The position numbers and the translations under genes were made by a program. A stretch of 64,000 bases of DNA from Oscillibacter ruminantium GH1 (lineage in GTDB: Bacteria > Bacillota > Clostridia > Oscillospirales > Oscillospiraceae), in assembly GCF_000307265.1 (NCBI RefSeq), contig NZ_DF158897.1, positions 357,730 through 421,729 on the forward strand, written 5' to 3'. Positions 1 through 7,323 of the stretch are shown here, in pieces; position 1 is the first letter of the stretch, and every line of letters begins with the position of its first letter. Under the pieces are notes generated by a model. It saw only the letters and a list, made by a program, of their open reading frames with translations. It made no database searches and was not told the origin of the DNA.

Positions 1-776
1 GCGGCGGCGATGCCCGCCCGCTGGGCGGCGAGAACCGTTTCATACACCCGGCGCATCTCCTCCGTTACAAAACCGACCGCCACGGTGCGGGTCATATCGG
101 AACAGTACCCATGATAGATACAGCCGAAATCCATGGTGACAAACTCGCCGGATTCAATGGTCTTCTCGCTGGGAACTCCATGGGGCAGACTGCCGTTGGG
201 TCCGGACACTACGATGGGATCGAACGACATATCCTCTGCACCATAGTGCAGCATCAGATACTGAAGCCGGGCGGCAATCTCTTTTTCCGTCACACCGGGA
301 CGGATTTCCTTTAAAATGTCTTCCAGCGCCCGTTCGGCGATGCGCTGGGCGGCAATCATCGTTTCCTGCTCTTCGGCGTCCTTCACCCGGCGCAGCTCCG
401 TGAGCAGCTGGGCAGCGGGGAGCAGTTCACAGCGCAGATTTTTGCGGTACAGCTCATAGTCCGCCACAGTCATATACGCGTCCTCAAAGCCCACGCGTTT
501 TGCGTCCTGTTCTTCAAGCGCCTCGTTGATGAGGGTCATGTAGCCCCGGCCGGGCTTTGCCTCGTCGATCTTTGCGTTTTCCACACGCCGCGCTGCGGCC
601 TCCGTATAGCGGGAATCCGTAAAATAGTAGTTTTTTGACCGGGTGACCAGCGCCACGCCGTCGGTGCCGGAGGAATGGAAGCCGGATGCATAAAACCGGT
701 TGAACTCCCCGGTCAGCAGCATCGCGTCCAGCTTCTGGGACTCCAGCTCTTGAGCAATCTGATGAAAATGATTCAT
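1..776 (-). CDS. Xaa-Pro aminopeptidase-like M24 family metallopeptidase, C-terminus outside window
   Basis: Cytoplasmic metallopeptidase of the M24B (creatinase/prolidase) type, expected to remove N-terminal residues before proline. Translation from ATG at 776 reads MNHFHQIAQELESQKLDAML and continues open to base 1, so about 258 N-terminal residues are visible. The N-terminal creatinase-like domain is complete. The start of the catalytic domain is seen as MDFGCIYHGYCSDMTRTV, which carries the two metal-binding [17 protein letters not shown] of the family. The remaining metal ligands (His, Glu, Glu) lie outside the window. A ribosome site AGGAAAGGAAG precedes the ATG. It lies 75 bp downstream of pyrG on the same strand. 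Family call is firm; exact substrate is inferred. Confidence 0.9.
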   Translation of the reverse strand, partial: MNHFHQIAQELESQKLDAMLLTGEFNRFYASGFHSSGTDGVALVTRSKNYYFTDSRYTEAAARRVENAKIDEAKPGRGYMTLINEALEEQDAKRVGFEDAYMTVADYELYRKNLRCELLPAAQLLTELRRVKDAEEQETMIAAQRIAERALEDILKEIRPGVTEKEIAARLQYLMLHYGAEDMSFDPIVVSGPNGSLPHGVPSEKTIESGEFVTMDFGCIYHGYCSDMTRTVAVGFVTEEMRRVYETVLAAQRAGIAA

Positions 777-813
777 GAAACTCTTCCTTTCCTGCCTGCG
801 GCTCAAAACCGCC

Positions 814-837
814 GTTCCGCCCGCCTGCGGGCGGAAC
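814..837 (-). other. Hairpin between pyrG and the peptidase gene
   Basis: A perfect 11-bp inverted repeat (GTTCCGCCCGC / GCGGGCGGAAC) with a 2-base centre lies in the gap between the two genes. On the minus strand it is followed only by a short TTTT, so it may be a weak terminator or an mRNA-stabilising stem at the pyrG 3' end. Confidence 0.45.
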
Positions 838-851
838 GCGGATGCGGATGG

Positions 852-2453
852 TCAGCCCTGCTTTTCAACCGCCGCTCTCACAAAACCGAAGAACAGGGGA
901 TGAGGCCGGTTGGGCCGGCTCTTAAACTCCGGGTGAAACTGAACGCCCACAAACCATGGATGATCCGGCAGCTCCACGATCTCCACCAGATTTCCGCTGG
1001 GGCTGAGGCCCGCCAGTTTGAGGCCCTTGGCCTCCATCTCCGCCCGGCACTCGTTGTTAAACTCAAACCGGTGGCGATGGCGCTCCGTGATCTCGGGCAC
1101 GCCATACAGCTCGCTGCTGCGGGTCCCGTCAATCAGCACGCAGGGATACTTGCCCAGACGCATGGTGCCGCCCTTATCCGTGATATTCACCTGATCGGGC
1201 ATCAGCGCGATGACGGGATAAGAGGTCGTCTCGGAAAACTCGGCGGAGTTCGCGTCCGCCCTGCCCAAAACGTGGCGGGCAAACTCGATCACCGCCATCT
1301 GCATGCCAAGGCAGATACCGAAATAGGGAATCGAATTCTCCCGGGCATACCGCACGGCGGCAATCATACCCTCGATGCCCCGGTCGCCAAAGCCGCCGGG
1401 CACCAGAATGCCGGAACAGCCGCCCAGCGCCTCTTTCAGGTTTTTCTCGTTCAGCGTCTCAGAATCCACCCACCGGATATCCACCACCGCGTCGTTGGCG
1501 ATGCCCGCGTGATTCAAAGACTCCACCACGGAGAGGTACGCATCGTGCAGCTGGGTATATTTGCCCACAAGGGCAATCTCCACATGCTTTTTCGCGTTCT
1601 TCTCCCGTCGGACCATGGCGGCCCACTCCCGCAGGTCGGGCTGCGGGGTGATGAGGCCCAGACGGCGGCACACTACCTCGTCCAGTCCCTCTTTTTGCAG
1701 CAGCAGGGGAACTTCATACAGCGTCTCAGCGGTGGTGTTCTGAATCACGCAGTCGGGCTGAACATTGCAAAACAGGGCGATTTTCCGGCGCACATCGTCG
1801 CTGATCGGCTCGTCGCACCGGCACACCAGCACATCCGGCTGGATGCCAAGGCTCAACAGCTCCTTGACAGAATGCTGGGTGGGCTTGCTTTTCAGCTCGC
1901 CGCTGCCGGGAATCTGAACAATCAGCGGCACATGGATAAACACCACATCGCCATGGGGCCGCTCCGCCGCCACCTGACGGATGGCCTCCAGGAACGGCTG
2001 GGACTCGATATCGCCCACGGTGCCGCCAATCTCGCAGATAACCACATCCACTTCATCACCGGCCATGGCGTATACCCGGCTTTTGATCTCGTTGGTGATG
2101 TGAGGAATGATCTGGACCGTGGCGCCCAGATAGTCGCCCCGGCGCTCCCGGTTCAAAACGCTCCAATAGATTTTTCCGGAAGAGACGGAGGAATTGCCGG
2201 TGAGGTTTTCGTCCACAAACCGCTCGTAGTGTCCAAGGTCCAGATCCGTTTCCGCGCCGTCGTCGGTGACAAAGACCTCGCCGTGCTGATAGGGACTCAT
2301 CGTTCCGGGGTCCACATTAATATAGGGATCGAATTTTTGGTTGCGCACCCGCAGGCCCCGCTGCTTTAAAAGACGTCCCAGAGACGCCGCGCAGATTCCC
2401 TTGCCAAGGCCCGACACCACACCGCCGGTCACAAATACGAATTTTGTCGCCAT
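852..2453 (-). CDS. pyrG: CTP synthase (glutamine hydrolysing)
   Basis: Converts UTP, ATP and glutamine to CTP in the cytoplasm, the last step of pyrimidine nucleotide synthesis. The 533-residue product has the N-terminal synthetase domain beginning [19 protein letters not shown] (P-loop-like ATP site) and a C-terminal class I glutamine amidotransferase domain with the nucleophile Cys in [11 protein letters not shown] and the catalytic HPEF near the end. Length matches the family. An upstream in-frame ATG at 2459 directly touches the AAGGTGG ribosome site, while the ATG at 2453 has normal spacing and gives the usual MATK start, so 2453 is preferred. It is preceded by a structured leader (2513-2700). 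Confidence 0.98.
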   Translation of the reverse strand: MATKFVFVTGGVVSGLGKGICAASLGRLLKQRGLRVRNQKFDPYINVDPGTMSPYQHGEVFVTDDGAETDLDLGHYERFVDENLTGNSSVSSGKIYWSVLNRERRGDYLGATVQIIPHITNEIKSRVYAMAGDEVDVVICEIGGTVGDIESQPFLEAIRQVAAERPHGDVVFIHVPLIVQIPGSGELKSKPTQHSVKELLSLGIQPDVLVCRCDEPISDDVRRKIALFCNVQPDCVIQNTTAETLYEVPLLLQKEGLDEVVCRRLGLITPQPDLREWAAMVRREKNAKKHVEIALVGKYTQLHDAYLSVVESLNHAGIANDAVVDIRWVDSETLNEKNLKEALGGCSGILVPGGFGDRGIEGMIAAVRYARENSIPYFGICLGMQMAVIEFARHVLGRADANSAEFSETTSYPVIALMPDQVNITDKGGTMRLGKYPCVLIDGTRSSELYGVPEITERHRHRFEFNNECRAEMEAKGLKLAGLSPSGNLVEIVELPDHPWFVGVQFHPEFKSRPNRPHPLFFGFVRAAVEKQG

Positions 2454-2512
2454 AACCATCCACCTTATCCTTTACATTTTCTCCGCCATGTCTCATTGTT
2501 CCCACCTGAAAA

Positions 2513-2701
2513 AATAAAAACACCGTGGATATTTTGCGGTGAAAAGCCCCCGGGTACAGGAGCTTTCAGCGCGATCCACGGTTTGCGGTGTTCGATTTTC
2601 AGGGGCGGGTCAACCTGCGTCTTCCCGCCGCAGATCGCTGCCCGCGGCGGCAAAGCGCACAGGCGCTCCTCTGCCGTAGGCTACTGAAAAAATACCTTAT
2701 A
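2513..2701 (-). ncRNA. Candidate structured leader or small RNA upstream of pyrG
   Basis: Between the promoter at 2702-2730 and pyrG the minus strand reads as about 180 bases that fold well on inspection. There is a GGCA..AGCGC/GCGCT..TGCC hairpin, a CGCCGC..CTGCGGCG hairpin, and a long final stem (ACCGTGGAT / ATCCACGGT with an inner GAAAGC/GCTTTTC part). The final stem ends in TTTTTATTTTTTC, like an intrinsic terminator. pyrG starts about 55 bases further on with no second promoter that I can see, so the terminator may be conditional. No known riboswitch class was recognised. It could equally be an independent small RNA. Confidence 0.5.
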
Positions 2702-2730
2702 TTTATATCGCATTCCAGCCGGATTGTCAA
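2702..2730 (-). promoter_or_regulatory. Promoter for pyrG leader
   Basis: On the minus strand TTGACA (2725-2730), a 17-base spacer and TATAAA (2702-2707) form a near-consensus vegetative promoter pointing to pyrG. Confidence 0.75.
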
Positions 2731-2813
2731 CGATACTACCTCAATTTGTTGTATTTTTTTGGATATGTGCGAAAGCGCGGACGCGCTTTTTTTGTTTTTA
2801 TGGAAAATGACGG

Positions 2814-2842
2814 TTGACTTTAGCTATTTAAAGCTATATACT
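2814..2842 (+). promoter_or_regulatory. Promoter for leader peptide and first ABC operon
   Basis: TTGACT (2814-2819), a 17-base spacer and TATACT (2837-2842) form a strong vegetative promoter. The predicted RNA starts about 45 bases before the leader peptide ATG. Confidence 0.8.
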
Positions 2843-2894
2843 GGCAAAGAACTCAAGGATCAGGTCGGTAAACGACGGAAAGGAGCGTCCTATC

Positions 2895-3002
2895 ATGCGT
2901 AAAAATCTGATTGTGGCTGCTTCCTTTTATTACTTTACCGAGGTCCGCTTTGCGGGCCGTAATTACCGTGCGCAGAAGCTGAAAGCACGCCTGAAAGACT
3001 GA
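2895..3002 (+). CDS. Putative aromatic leader peptide (35 aa)
   Basis: Short ORF with an AAAGGAG ribosome site 10 bases before ATG. The product starts MRKNLIVAASFYYFTEVRF and is 35 residues long. Residues 11-14 are Phe-Tyr-Tyr-Phe, and further Phe19 and Tyr24 occur. It lies between a strong promoter and a terminator (3024-3057) ahead of an amino acid type ABC importer, the layout of a transcription-attenuation leader. GGTCCGCTT (2942-2950), just after the aromatic codons, can pair either with GCGGGCC (2952-2958) or, in part, with AAGCGG of the terminator 5' arm. Leader function is inferred. It could instead be an uncharacterised small basic protein. Confidence 0.65.
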   Translation: MRKNLIVAASFYYFTEVRFAGRNYRAQKLKARLKD

Positions 3003-3023
3003 GTTTCGCTCATTTTGTATGGG

Positions 3024-3057
3024 AAGCGGCTCCGTCCTTTGGACGGGGCCGCTTTTT
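3024..3057 (+). terminator. Attenuator-like intrinsic terminator before first ABC operon
   Basis: A 14-bp stem AAGCGGC-TCCGTCC / GGACGGG-GCCGCTT with a TTT loop is followed by a T run ending at 3057. It sits between the leader peptide and the binding-protein gene with no other promoter seen before 3123. Confidence 0.8.
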
Positions 3058-3122
3058 ATAATTTGAAAGCCGCTTTGGCCTTCAACGAACTTGTCTCTTA
3101 ATGAAGGAAAGGAAGTTTTGTT

Positions 3123-4127
3123 ATGAAAAAGAAACTGCTCAGTCTCGCCTTAACCTGCACCATGGCCCTGAGTCTGGCCGCCTGCGGGCAGACCGCTCCC
3201 GCCGCATCCGGCTCCGCCGTCGGTTCCTCCGCTGCGTCCACCTCCGGCGAGACTTATCACGTGGGAATCATTCAGCTGGTGCAGCACCCCGCTCTGGACG
3301 CCGCCACGCAAGGCTTTCAGGATGCGCTGACGGAGGCGCTGGGCGATGCGGTCCACTTCGACGTGCAAAACGCCGCTGGCGACTCCGCCACCTGTTCCAC
3401 CATGGCCACGCAGATGGTTTCCTCCGGCGTGGACCTGATTCTGGCCAACGCCACCCCCGCGCTGCAGGCCGCAGCGGCCGCCACCAGTGAGATTCCTATT
3501 TTGGGAACCGCTGTCACGGAATACGGCGTGGCGCTGAGTATCAAGGACTTTGGCGGCACCGTGGGCGGCAATATCTCCGGCACCTCCGATCTGGCGCCGC
3601 TGGATCAGCAGGCCGCCATGTTTGCCGAGCTGCTGCCCGACGCGAAGAACATCGGCATTTTGTACTGCTCCGGCGAGGCCAACTCCGTTTATCAGGCGGA
3701 TGTGGTAAAGACCGCGCTGGAGGCCGCAGGCGCAACTGTGAGCATTTATACTTTTGCCGACTCCAACGACGTTGCCGCCGTCACCACCACCGCCTGCAAT
3801 GAAAACGATGCGCTTTACATCCCCACCGACAACACCGCCGCCAGCTGTACCGAGGCCATCAACAACGTGGCCCAGCCCGCGGGCGTGCCCATCATCGCGG
3901 GCGAAGAGGGCATCTGCAAGGGCTGCGGCATTGCCACCCTCTCCATTGATTATTACGAGCTGGGCCGCACCACCGGCGAGATGGCCGCCAAGATCCTCAC
4001 TGGCGAGGCCGACATCGCCACCATGCCCATCGAATACTATGCGAATCCCGTCAAGGAATACGACGCGGATCGCACGGACGCGCTGGGTATCACCATCCCC
4101 AGCGATTACACCGCTATCGCGGCCTAA
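3123..4127 (+). CDS. ABC transporter substrate-binding lipoprotein, TrpX-like
   Basis: Extracytoplasmic binding protein of the ABC_sub_bind (PF04392) family, anchored by lipid. The 334-residue precursor starts MKKKLLSLALTCTMALSLAACG, with a lipobox LAAC placing the modified Cys at residue 21, then a Ser/Ala-rich linker. The mature part starts YHVGIIQLVQHPALDA, the usual first strand of this family, and keeps the GILYCSGEANSV hinge strand. The start is fixed by an AAGGAAAGG ribosome site. It is the first gene of a three-gene importer operon with permease (4263) and ATPase (5230), and is paralogous to the protein at 7320. The leader at 2895 suggests a Phe/Tyr or related ligand, which is inference. 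Confidence 0.9.
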   Translation: MKKKLLSLALTCTMALSLAACGQTAPAASGSAVGSSAASTSGETYHVGIIQLVQHPALDAATQGFQDALTEALGDAVHFDVQNAAGDSATCSTMATQMVSSGVDLILANATPALQAAAAATSEIPILGTAVTEYGVALSIKDFGGTVGGNISGTSDLAPLDQQAAMFAELLPDAKNIGILYCSGEANSVYQADVVKTALEAAGATVSIYTFADSNDVAAVTTTACNENDALYIPTDNTAASCTEAINNVAQPAGVPIIAGEEGICKGCGIATLSIDYYELGRTTGEMAAKILTGEADIATMPIEYYANPVKEYDADRTDALGITIPSDYTAIAA

Positions 4128-4150
4128 GCTGTCCTTACTTGCGGATTCTC

Positions 4151-4180
4151 GTCCGGGCGCGGAGGCCTTCGCGCCCGGAC
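4151..4180 (+). other. Intercistronic hairpin after binding-protein gene
   Basis: GTCCGGGCGCG / CGCGCCCGGAC (11 bp, 8-base loop) lies between the binding protein and permease genes, with no T run. Such stems commonly protect the upstream message and raise binding-protein yield. An equivalent stem occurs at 8351-8378 in the paralogous operon. Confidence 0.6.
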
Positions 4181-4262
4181 AGGGAATCGACAATGGAGGA
4201 ATGGGGTGTCGACGCCTCATTCCCCTGTTGCCGAACAAAACCATTGAAAAGAGGAAAGAACG

Positions 4263-5237
4263 ATGCAAATCGCGGCATATTTTGCCTCGCTGGACCCGAT
4301 CAATCTCTTCAAGAGCCTGCCCGGCGGCGTGGCGCAGGGCGTTGTCTGGGGTGTGATGGCTCTAGGCGTCTACATCACGTTTCGCCTGCTGGACATTGCC
4401 GATCTGACGGTGGACGGCTCCTTTACCACCGGCGGGGCGGTAACCGCCATGCTGATTTTAGGCGGCTGCCCCGCTTGGGCGGCGATCCTCGCCGCCATTC
4501 TTGCGGGGATGCTGGCTGGGGTTTGCACCGGACTGCTCCACACGCGGCTGGGCATTCCGGCGATTCTCGCGGGGATTTTAACCCAGTTTGCGCTGTATTC
4601 CATTAATCTGCACATCATGGGCATGGCGGCCAACAAATCCGTAAACCCGGATAAATTTCCGGTGTTCATCTCCTCCCGCCATGTCCCCGCGGCCATCCTT
4701 ACCGGAGTCCTTATCGCCGCTGTAATTGTTGCGGCGCTGTACTGGTACTTCGGCACGGAGCAGGGCAGCGCCCTCCGGGCCACCGGCTCTAACCCCGCCA
4801 TGAGCCGGGCGCTGGGCATCAACATCGATTCCATGAAGGTTCTGGGGCTGGGCCTTTCCAACGCTCTGGTAGCGCTGGCCGGAGGTCTGATGACCCAGTA
4901 TCAGGGCTTTGCCGATATTAACATGGGCCGGGGGAGCATCGTCATCGGCCTTGCCGCCGTCATCATCGGCGAGGTGGTCTGCGGCGCTGTTTTCCGCAAG
5001 GGCTCCAATTTCGCCGTGCGCCTGAGTTTTATAATCGTGGGCGGCATTCTCTACTACATGGTTATGACGGCGATTCTCTGGCTGAAGCTGAATTCCAACG
5101 ACCTGAAGCTGTTCACCGCGGTGATCGTGGCGGTGTTTTTGGCGGTTCCCTATTTGCAGGCTCAGTCCAAAAGCTCTTTCAAGCTGGCGGGCAAGCGCGG
5201 CCGAGCCGCGGAAAAGGAGGATGGCGCCCATGCTTGA
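4263..5237 (+). CDS. ABC transporter permease, TrpY-like
   Basis: Integral membrane subunit of the importer, in the BPD_transp_2 family (PF02653, branched-chain/LivH-like fold). The 324-residue product has about eight hydrophobic segments, including VAQGVVWGVMALGVYITFRLL near the N-terminus, and the family motif LRATGSNPAMSRALGINID in the cytoplasmic loop expected to contact the ATPase. AAAGAGGAAAG precedes ATG. Its stop overlaps the ATPase start by 8 bp (ATGCTTGA), a translational coupling kept in the second operon. Confidence 0.92.
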   Translation: MQIAAYFASLDPINLFKSLPGGVAQGVVWGVMALGVYITFRLLDIADLTVDGSFTTGGAVTAMLILGGCPAWAAILAAILAGMLAGVCTGLLHTRLGIPAILAGILTQFALYSINLHIMGMAANKSVNPDKFPVFISSRHVPAAILTGVLIAAVIVAALYWYFGTEQGSALRATGSNPAMSRALGINIDSMKVLGLGLSNALVALAGGLMTQYQGFADINMGRGSIVIGLAAVIIGEVVCGAVFRKGSNFAVRLSFIIVGGILYYMVMTAILWLKLNSNDLKLFTAVIVAVFLAVPYLQAQSKSSFKLAGKRGRAAEKEDGAHA

Positions 5238-6024
5238 CATTAATCACATTTCCAAAACGTTTAACCCCGGCACCATCAACGAAAAGAAAGCCTTGCAGGG
5301 GCTGAATCTCCACCTCAGCGAAGGGGACTTCGTCACCGTGATCGGCGGCAACGGCGCGGGAAAATCCACCATGCTCAACGCCGTGGCGGGTGTTTGGCCT
5401 GTGGATGAAGGAAACATTCTCATCGACGGGGCGGATGTGACCGGCCTGCCGGAGTTCCGGCGCGCACCCTATATTGGGCGGGTGTTTCAAGACCCCATGA
5501 TGGGAACCGCTCCCAATATGCAGATTGAAGAAAATCTGGCTCTGGCTTACCGCCGGGGAAAGAAACGGGGGTTGCGCTGGGGCGTGACGAAAAAGGAGAG
5601 GGAATTTTATTATGAGCGGCTGCAAATTCTGGGCCTTGGCCTTGAGGACCGGATGACCGCCAAGGTGGGCCTGCTCTCCGGCGGACAGCGTCAGGCACTG
5701 ACGCTGCTGATGGCCGCGCTGCAAAAGCCGAAGCTGCTGCTGTTGGACGAACACACGGCGGCGCTGGACCCCGCCACGGCGGCAAAAGTGCTGGAGCTTT
5801 CTGACCGGATTGTGCAGGAAAACGGGCTGACCGCGCTGATGATTACCCACAACATGACCGATGCCATCCGCCATGGTAACCGCATTGTCATGATGAACGA
5901 GGGCCGCATCATTCTGGATATCTCCGGCGAGGAAAAGAAAAAGCTGACCAAGGCAGACCTGCTGCAAAAGTTTGCGGAGGTGGCGGGTGTGCAGGAGGAG
6001 ACGGACGCGGTTTTGCTATCGTAA
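5230..6024 (+). CDS. ABC transporter ATP-binding protein, TrpZ-like
   Basis: Cytoplasmic ATPase that powers the importer. The 264-residue product shows Walker A GGNGAGKST, signature LSGGQRQAL, Walker B LLLLDEHTAALD and the switch His in MITHN. An in-frame ATG at 5221 abuts the AAGGAGG site, whereas ATG 5230 has normal spacing. ATG 5230 also gives MLDINHISKTFNPGT, matching the start of the paralogue at 9300, so 5230 is chosen. It overlaps the permease stop by 8 bp. The DEHTAALDP variant of the D-loop is shared by both copies. Confidence 0.95.
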   Translation: MLDINHISKTFNPGTINEKKALQGLNLHLSEGDFVTVIGGNGAGKSTMLNAVAGVWPVDEGNILIDGADVTGLPEFRRAPYIGRVFQDPMMGTAPNMQIEENLALAYRRGKKRGLRWGVTKKEREFYYERLQILGLGLEDRMTAKVGLLSGGQRQALTLLMAALQKPKLLLLDEHTAALDPATAAKVLELSDRIVQENGLTALMITHNMTDAIRHGNRIVMMNEGRIILDISGEEKKKLTKADLLQKFAEVAGVQEETDAVLLS

Positions 6025-6114
6025 GTGTCCTCCATATCAGAGACACCTCCTCTGGAGGCAAATGCTTTTTCCCTCATCTCCGGCTCATTCTGAAAGGTGT
6101 GCCAGCGAAACGTA

Positions 6115-6145
6115 CCGCGCCCGCTTTTAGCGGGCGCGGCTTTTT
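6115..6145 (+). terminator. Terminator of first ABC operon
   Basis: Stem CCGCGCCCGC / GCGGGCGCGG with a TTTTA loop, followed by C and TTTTT. It also overlaps the 3' end of the convergent small gene. Confidence 0.9.
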
Positions 6146-6303
6146 CAGCGTTTCGTCTCTCTGGAAATGTAGCGCTCCTCGCATTCCTGCTGGGCTTTTA
6201 CCAGCAAGTCCCGCGCTTGTCCAAAATTCTGCGCGTTAATTGATTCCAGCGCATCGGTACAGGTGTTGAACAGCAGAGAATACAATTTTTGATACTCCAT
6301 CAT
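6145..6303 (-). CDS. Small conserved-looking hypothetical protein (52 aa)
   Basis: A short ORF starting MMEYQKLYSLLFNTCTDALE and ending ISRETKR. TAGGAGG lies 6 bases before the first ATG, an excellent ribosome site. The sequence is helical with regularly spaced Leu, Ala and Gln, suggesting a small two-helix cytoplasmic protein. I recall similar short proteins starting with a YQKLY..LFN pattern in clostridial genomes but know no function. It is convergent with the ABC operon. Confidence 0.75.
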   Translation of the reverse strand: MMEYQKLYSLLFNTCTDALESINAQNFGQARDLLVKAQQECEERYISRETKR

Positions 6304-6408
6304 ATTCCTCCTAAAATATCTTACGTTTTCATTGTATAATGTAATGGTCTATATTGCAATGGACAAAACCTTTTATCATCAACAAAATAACTGATGGAGA
6401 CATGTCTT

Positions 6409-6609
6409 ATGATTAAATTAGATCTTTTAACCTTACTGGAGCAGCAGGGCAGAACAAAATACTGGCTCTATAAGCAATTGGGCATGAGTTATCAAAACTT
6501 CAACAAGATGGTGAATAACGAAACAAAATCCATCCGTTATGAAAATATCGAGGCATTGTGTCAGCTTTTGGACTGTACGCCCAACGACCTTTTCAAAATG
6601 GAGGATTAA
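6409..6609 (+). CDS. XRE-family small DNA-binding protein
   Basis: A 66-residue Cro/CI-type helix-turn-helix protein starting MIKLDLLTLLEQQGRTKYWL. The core YKQLGMSYQNFNKMVNNE is the helix-turn-helix, followed by the usual YENIEALCQLLDCTPNDLF. An in-frame ATG at 6394 is possible, but GGAG 9 bases before 6409 supports the later start. AT-rich compared with its neighbours. It is followed after 10 bases by a second regulator of the same fold. Targets unknown; perhaps local. Confidence 0.85.
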   Translation: MIKLDLLTLLEQQGRTKYWLYKQLGMSYQNFNKMVNNETKSIRYENIEALCQLLDCTPNDLFKMED

Positions 6610-6619
6610 ACGTCAAAGC

Positions 6620-6841
6620 GTGGGCGATGAGGTGGTTGTTTTTAATCGGCTTTGGGAAACCATGCGTGCAAAGGGGCTTTCCACCTATCTGCTCCGCCAA
6701 AAATATGGCATTGAAAGCCGCACAATCCGGCGGTTAAAGCACAACGAAAATATTACCACCGATACTTTGAGAAAGCTGTGTGAAATTTTGGACTGTGGCT
6801 TAGACGAAATTGTCGAGTACATTCCTGAACGCAAAGAATAA
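6620..6841 (+). CDS. XRE-family small DNA-binding protein, second copy
   Basis: A helix-turn-helix protein of about 73 residues read from GTG 6620 (VGDEVVVFNRLWETMRAKGL). The recognition region YGIESRTIRRLKHNE is followed by TLRKLCEILDCGLDEIVEY. The start is uncertain. GTG 6632 would give the family-like MVVFNRLWETM, and ATG 6662 is also in frame. The only good ribosome sequence, GGAGG at 6600-6604, overlaps the end of the upstream gene. It probably forms a two-gene unit with the regulator at 6409. Confidence 0.8.
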   Translation: MGDEVVVFNRLWETMRAKGLSTYLLRQKYGIESRTIRRLKHNENITTDTLRKLCEILDCGLDEIVEYIPERKE

Positions 6842-6876
6842 TCCTCGCGCGGACACGCAGTTGAGAAAATTCCCTC

Positions 6877-6905
6877 TTGACAAAAGGTTCTCGCCCGCAT
6901 ATAAT
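6877..6905 (+). promoter_or_regulatory. Consensus promoter of the tryptophan T-box operon
   Basis: TTGACA (6877-6882), a 17-base spacer and TATAAT (6900-6905): a perfect consensus vegetative promoter. Confidence 0.92.
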
Positions 6906-6911
6906 GCAAAA

Positions 6912-7185
6912 CAATCAAGTAAAACCTGTGAGACAGAGGAGTAGGCCCAAGGGCAACCCTTTAAGAGAGCCGCGGATGGTGAGATCGCGGCAGGGGACCC
7001 GGGACTGAATGGACTGTCGAGGGCAGAGCGAAAGCGAAAGCGAGTAGCGGCTGACGGGAACCGCACCCGTTACCAGCGCGGCGCGTATGGAAGTACGTGA
7101 AACGAGCGGGCGCTTTGCGTCAACTTGGGTGGTACCGCAGGACTGAGTCTTGTCCCAATGATGATTGGGGCAGGGCTTTTTTGTT
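6912..7185 (+). promoter_or_regulatory. T-box leader with tryptophan specifier
   Basis: A complete T-box riboswitch that senses uncharged tRNA. Stem I runs from about GACAGAGGAGTAGG to GGACTGTC. The specifier loop has GAA-TGG-A, so the codon at 7010-7012 is UGG and matches tRNA-Trp. The T-box core TGGGTGGTACCGC is at about 7126-7138. The terminator AGTCTTGTCCCAAT / ATTGGGGCAGGGCT with a T run ends near 7183. When tRNA-Trp is uncharged the antiterminator should form and the trpXYZ-like genes be transcribed. Confidence 0.95.
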
Positions 7186-7212
7186 TTGTTTGATGGAAAA
7201 GGAGTGGTTTGG

Positions 7213-7323
7213 ATGAACAGGAATCGATGGCGGCGATGGCGTCTGCAAATATTTTCTTTCAGGACGAAACCGCGCTGCACTTCCCAAAATTTAAATGAAA
7301 AGATTGGAGATACTCTCTTATGA
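7213..7323 (+). CDS. Possible 36-aa upstream ORF with two Trp codons
   Basis: AAAAGGAG lies 8 bases before ATG 7213. The ORF begins MNRNRWRRWRLQIF, with Trp at residues 6 and 9. It ends in a TGA that overlaps the binding-protein ATG as ATGA (7320-7323). The rest is Arg/Lys-rich without recognisable features. It may couple translation to the next gene or may be chance. Coding status is uncertain. Confidence 0.35.
   Translation: MNRNRWRRWRLQIFSFRTKPRCTSQNLNEKIGDTLL

Noticed and set aside
675-2369. Long open frame (564 codons) on the plus strand
   Set aside because: It is antisense to pyrG, which has every CTP synthase motif. The frame stays open because of GC-rich third positions.
2513-2701. 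6S RNA as identity of the pyrG leader RNA
   Set aside because: The 5' and 3' ends are both U-rich and do not pair into the closing stem expected for 6S RNA, and no central bubble pattern was seen.
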